Shown here: positions 6,010 to 7,619 of the stretch, piece after piece | Numbering within the stretch: the first letter of the stretch is position 1 | How the letters are laid out: each line of letters opens with the position of its first letter | Assembly (NCBI GenBank): GCA_030538175.1 | Contig: JAUNUL010000137.1 | Span: 1-7,619 of the forward strand | Source: Propionibacteriaceae bacterium | GTDB lineage: Bacteria > Actinomycetota > Actinomycetes > Propionibacteriales > Propionibacteriaceae | Direction of reading: 5' to 3' | Length of the DNA stretch: 7,619 nucleotides | Notes under the pieces: generated by a model | The model's database searches: none | Told to the model about the DNA's origin: nothing | What the model saw: the letters and a program-made list of their open reading frames with translations, nothing else | Program-made: the position numbers and the translations under genes

Positions 6010-6071
6010 GCCGATGACCCCGCTTCTGCGTCGGCTGGGTATGTGCCACCCCATACTGACCCCGCTTCTGC
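6009..6071 (+). repeat. 15-nt direct repeat (two copies, 42-nt period) with small hairpins
   Basis: TGACCCCGCTTCTGC occurs at 6015-6029 and 6057-6071. The first copy fills the loop of a 6-bp stem, AGCCGA (6009-6014) with TCGGCT (6031-6036), which starts at the last base of the upstream stop codon. Between the copies lies a second hairpin, GTATG (6039-6043) with CATAC (6052-6056). The repeat is exact; its nature (remnant of an intergenic repeat family, terminator or RNA element) is unknown. Confidence 0.6.
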
Positions 6072-6324
6072 TTCCGCCGGTCCGGGCCGTACCTCACCCT
6101 TACTCGCCCCTGTGGGCGCCCGTTCGGCACACCCCACCTTGACGGTGACTTCCCACCGCGGTTTTGAGCGCTTGAGTCAGTGATTCCGCACTGGCCACTG
6201 TGAAAGTCACTGACCACGTCGGGTCCAGAGTGGTCGGTCACTTTCACAGTGGCCAGTCCGGAATTGGCTGCCAAAGCGGGGAGTGCGCGATCGCCGGTGG
6301 CGGTTGCCCTGACTGCGCTCCGAC
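6010..6324. other. Intergenic region between convergent genes
   Basis: This 315-base gap holds no convincing gene. It contains the 15-nt direct repeats at its left end and a long inverted repeat at 6178-6270. The stretch between them (about 6072-6177) shows only short chance palindromes such as GGGCGCCC (6114-6121) and ACCGCGGT (6155-6162), and a small TTGAG-CGC-TTGAG direct repeat. Reading frames crossing the gap translate the repeats and resemble no family I know. Confidence 0.8.
6178..6270. repeat. Long imperfect inverted repeat (35-nt arms), possible bidirectional terminator or dispersed palindromic element
   Basis: The arms 6183-6217 and 6230-6264 are reverse complements across 35 positions apart from C-C oppositions at 6189/6258 and 6208/6239 and a T/G opposition at 6211/6236. 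The loop is the 12 bases 6218-6229. The core ACTGGCCACTGTGAAAGT (6190-6207) is perfect against 6240-6257. Two wobble pairs, a one-base bulge and CAG/CTG extend pairing to 6178 and 6270. As + strand RNA the T/G opposition becomes a U-G pair, so that strand folds slightly better. It lies 54 bases beyond the stop of the leftward PASTA gene and 168 bases beyond the MBL-fold stop. No T-run flanks it, so if it terminates transcription it does so without a U-tract. The length and near identity also suit a mobile palindromic element. Confidence 0.85.
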
Positions 6325-7619
6325 TCAGATCACGAAGAGCGTGATGACCGAACCCTCGGGGGCCTCCTGGCCGGCGTCGGGGTCGGTGCGCTGGGCATAC
6401 CCCAGATTCAGGAAGTTGTCGCCATGCTTGGTCTCCACCTTGAACCCGGCGCGGGTGAGCTGGTCGGTCGCCTCCTGGGTCGGCAGCGCGCGGACATCCG
6501 GCACCTTGACCATCGACGGCCCGAGCGAGCGGACGATGGTGATCGTCCGGCCCCGGTGGGCGGTCCCGTTGGAGGGGTTCTGGGAGGCCACGTGGCCCTC
6601 CGGCACCGAGGGGGAGTGACCGGTCTTCACCACGACCACGAAGCCGGCGTTCTCCAACGCGGTCTTCGCCTGATCAACGGGCTGGCCGGTCTGATTCGGC
6701 ACCTGGATCGGCCGCGGGCCCTTCGACAGGGTGAGGTCGATCTCCGCACCGCGGCGCATCGGGGTGCCGGAGTCTGCGGAGGTCTGGATCACCAGCCCGG
6801 GGGCGAGTTCCTCGTGCCACGCCTCCTTGACGGTGCCCACCGCGAGGTTGGCCTGGGCCAACATCTTCGCGGCGTCGTCCTTCGACATGCCGATCACGCG
6901 CGGCATCGCGAACCGCTCCGGCCCCTGCGACACCACCATCGAGACCTGCCCACCGCGCAGCACATCCGCACCGGCGCCGGGTTCGGTCGAGATCACCACA
7001 CCTGCCGGCACGGTCTCGCTGAAGTCCAGCGATGTGTCCAACTCCAACCCCAACGACTGGGCCGCAGCCTCGGCATCGGCCCGGGCCATTCCCGCCATGG
7101 TCGGCGTGGTCACATAACGGCCGTCAAGCATCCACCAGGCCCCGGTGCCGCCGATCGTCAGAATGATCAGCATCACCAGGGTCACCAGCCGACGGCGACG
7201 CAGGGTCTCCGGTCCGGCCGGCGGGGTGGGGCGATGCCGAGCAACGTGGTCCGGTCGCGGATTGCGTCGTCGAACCTGCGCCACATCCCGTTCCATGGAA
7301 GTACGCGTCGCCGGCTCTCGACCGGCGGACGTCCGCTTGGTCCTGCCCTGCGGGGTTTGCTTCCTCGACTGGACAGGCTGCTTCTTCGTCGGCCCTGACA
7401 GCGATGGCCCCGACTTCGATGCTCCGGACGTCGATGCTGCGAACCCCGGTGCTCCGGACGCCACCGCTGCGGCCGTCTTGGGCTCCTCGAGCACGGTGGG
7501 CGGGTTGTCATCGAGGTCGTCGTCGGGGTGATTCGGCTCGGTGTCCTCCGGCGATCGGGCGGCAAAGCGTGCCGTCAGCGCGGGGTCATCCATAATTCCC
7601 CGCGACAGGGCCTCGATCA
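6325..7619 (-). CDS. PASTA-domain protein, probable Ser/Thr protein kinase C-terminal part (partial)
   Basis: The frame is open to the right edge (codons for IEALSRGI precede the methionine at 7593) and stops at 6325, so the N-terminus is missing. Counting from that methionine, residues 1-135 form a polar linker rich in D, P, S, K and R; 136-155 (LVTLVMLIILTIGGTGAWWM) form one membrane helix preceded by LRRRR, placing the N-terminus inside the cell. Four PASTA domains follow outside: about 159-225, 226-292, 293-358 and 359-422, each with a conserved G-x2-x5-A core and a final V/I-x-L/V strand (MVVSQGP, LTLSKGP, ITIVRSLGP, ITLFVI). This layout is that of PknB/StkP-type kinases, which bind cell-wall fragments and phosphorylate division and wall-synthesis proteins. 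The kinase domain itself is not visible, so the kinase call rests on architecture and on the kinase gene expected near DAHP synthase in actinomycetes. M. tuberculosis PknL, in the comparable place, lacks PASTA domains as I recall, so I give no symbol. Confidence 0.88.
   Translation of the reverse strand, partial: IEALSRGIMDDPALTARFAARSPEDTEPNHPDDDLDDNPPTVLEEPKTAAAVASGAPGFAASTSGASKSGPSLSGPTKKQPVQSRKQTPQGRTKRTSAGREPATRTSMERDVAQVRRRNPRPDHVARHRPTPPAGPETLRRRRLVTLVMLIILTIGGTGAWWMLDGRYVTTPTMAGMARADAEAAAQSLGLELDTSLDFSETVPAGVVISTEPGAGADVLRGGQVSMVVSQGPERFAMPRVIGMSKDDAAKMLAQANLAVGTVKEAWHEELAPGLVIQTSADSGTPMRRGAEIDLTLSKGPRPIQVPNQTGQPVDQAKTALENAGFVVVVKTGHSPSVPEGHVASQNPSNGTAHRGRTITIVRSLGPSMVKVPDVRALPTQEATDQLTRAGFKVETKHGDNFLNLGYAQRTDPDAGQEAPEGSVITLFVI
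7387..7461 (-). repeat. 15-bp degenerate minisatellite encoding pentapeptide repeats in the kinase linker
   Basis: Five in-frame 15-base units encode ASGAP, GFAAS, TSGAS, KSGPS and LSGPT (residues 45-69 from the methionine at 7593), consensus x-S-G-A/P-S/P/T. The DNA units are visibly related, for example GATGCTCCGGACGTC at 7418-7432 and GGTGCTCCGGACGCC at 7448-7462 on the + strand. The repeat lies in the cytoplasmic linker before the membrane helix and probably arose by slippage; the Ser/Thr residues could be phosphorylation sites, which is speculation. Confidence 0.65.

Noticed and set aside
6009..6071. Two 15-nt repeats as a CRISPR remnant
   Set aside because: Only two short copies, no typical 28-37 nt repeat, and no cas genes in the window.
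5948..6274. Small - strand frame of 108 codons through the intergenic repeats
   Set aside because: It is only a translation of the direct repeat and the palindrome, overlaps the MBL-fold gene end, and has no convincing start signal.
6200..6619. 139-codon + strand frame beginning inside the palindrome
   Set aside because: It starts within the inverted repeat and runs antisense into the C-terminal PASTA domains; no homology or start signal is recognisable.
6424..7398. 324-codon + strand frame across the PASTA region
   Set aside because: The opposite strand encodes four clear PASTA domains and a membrane helix; this frame is G/R/H-rich with no domain.

Overview
This is a high-GC chromosomal segment from an actinomycete. 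The gene order points to that phylum: PlsC-type acyltransferase, MacS-like sensor kinase and its LuxR-type regulator, class II DAHP synthase, then a nearby PASTA-type Ser/Thr kinase. From memory, Streptomyces (the SCO2110-SCO2121 region) and Mycobacterium tuberculosis (Rv2176-Rv2182c) have related neighbourhoods. Frequent GTG starts, 4-base stop/start overlaps and apparently leaderless promoters also fit. Propionibacteriales is my best guess at order level, but it is inference. I see no mobile element, CRISPR array, tRNA or rRNA.

Region 1 (1-2802, + strand) is a tightly packed operon: the 3' end of one PlsC acyltransferase gene, a complete second PlsC paralogue, a membrane histidine kinase of the MacS type, and a NarL/LuxR response regulator. 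The first three genes are joined by GTGA overlaps. The kinase and regulator are joined by an unusual chain of two tiny reading frames that also overlap stop-to-start. Phospholipid acylation and a membrane-located two-component system are therefore probably co-expressed.

Region 2 (2803-6009, + strand) holds three metabolic genes, each apparently with its own promoter: class II DAHP synthase (first step of the shikimate pathway), a low-specificity threonine aldolase, and a small metallo-beta-lactamase-fold hydrolase. Each has a TANNNT -10 hexamer exactly 7 nt before the preferred start codon, the signature of leaderless actinobacterial transcripts. This pattern also decides the start codons of the first two.

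Region 3 (6010-6324) is the gap between convergent genes. It carries a 15-nt direct repeat with small hairpins and a long near-perfect inverted repeat with 35-nt arms. The inverted repeat is the most striking non-coding structure here and may be a bidirectional terminator or a copy of a dispersed palindromic element.

Region 4 (6325-7619, - strand) is the C-terminal part of a probable PASTA-domain Ser/Thr kinase: a disordered linker with a pentapeptide minisatellite, one membrane helix and four PASTA domains. The kinase domain lies beyond the right edge. The genes are mostly ordinary housekeeping genes; the interest lies in gene coupling, leaderless starts and the intergenic palindrome.
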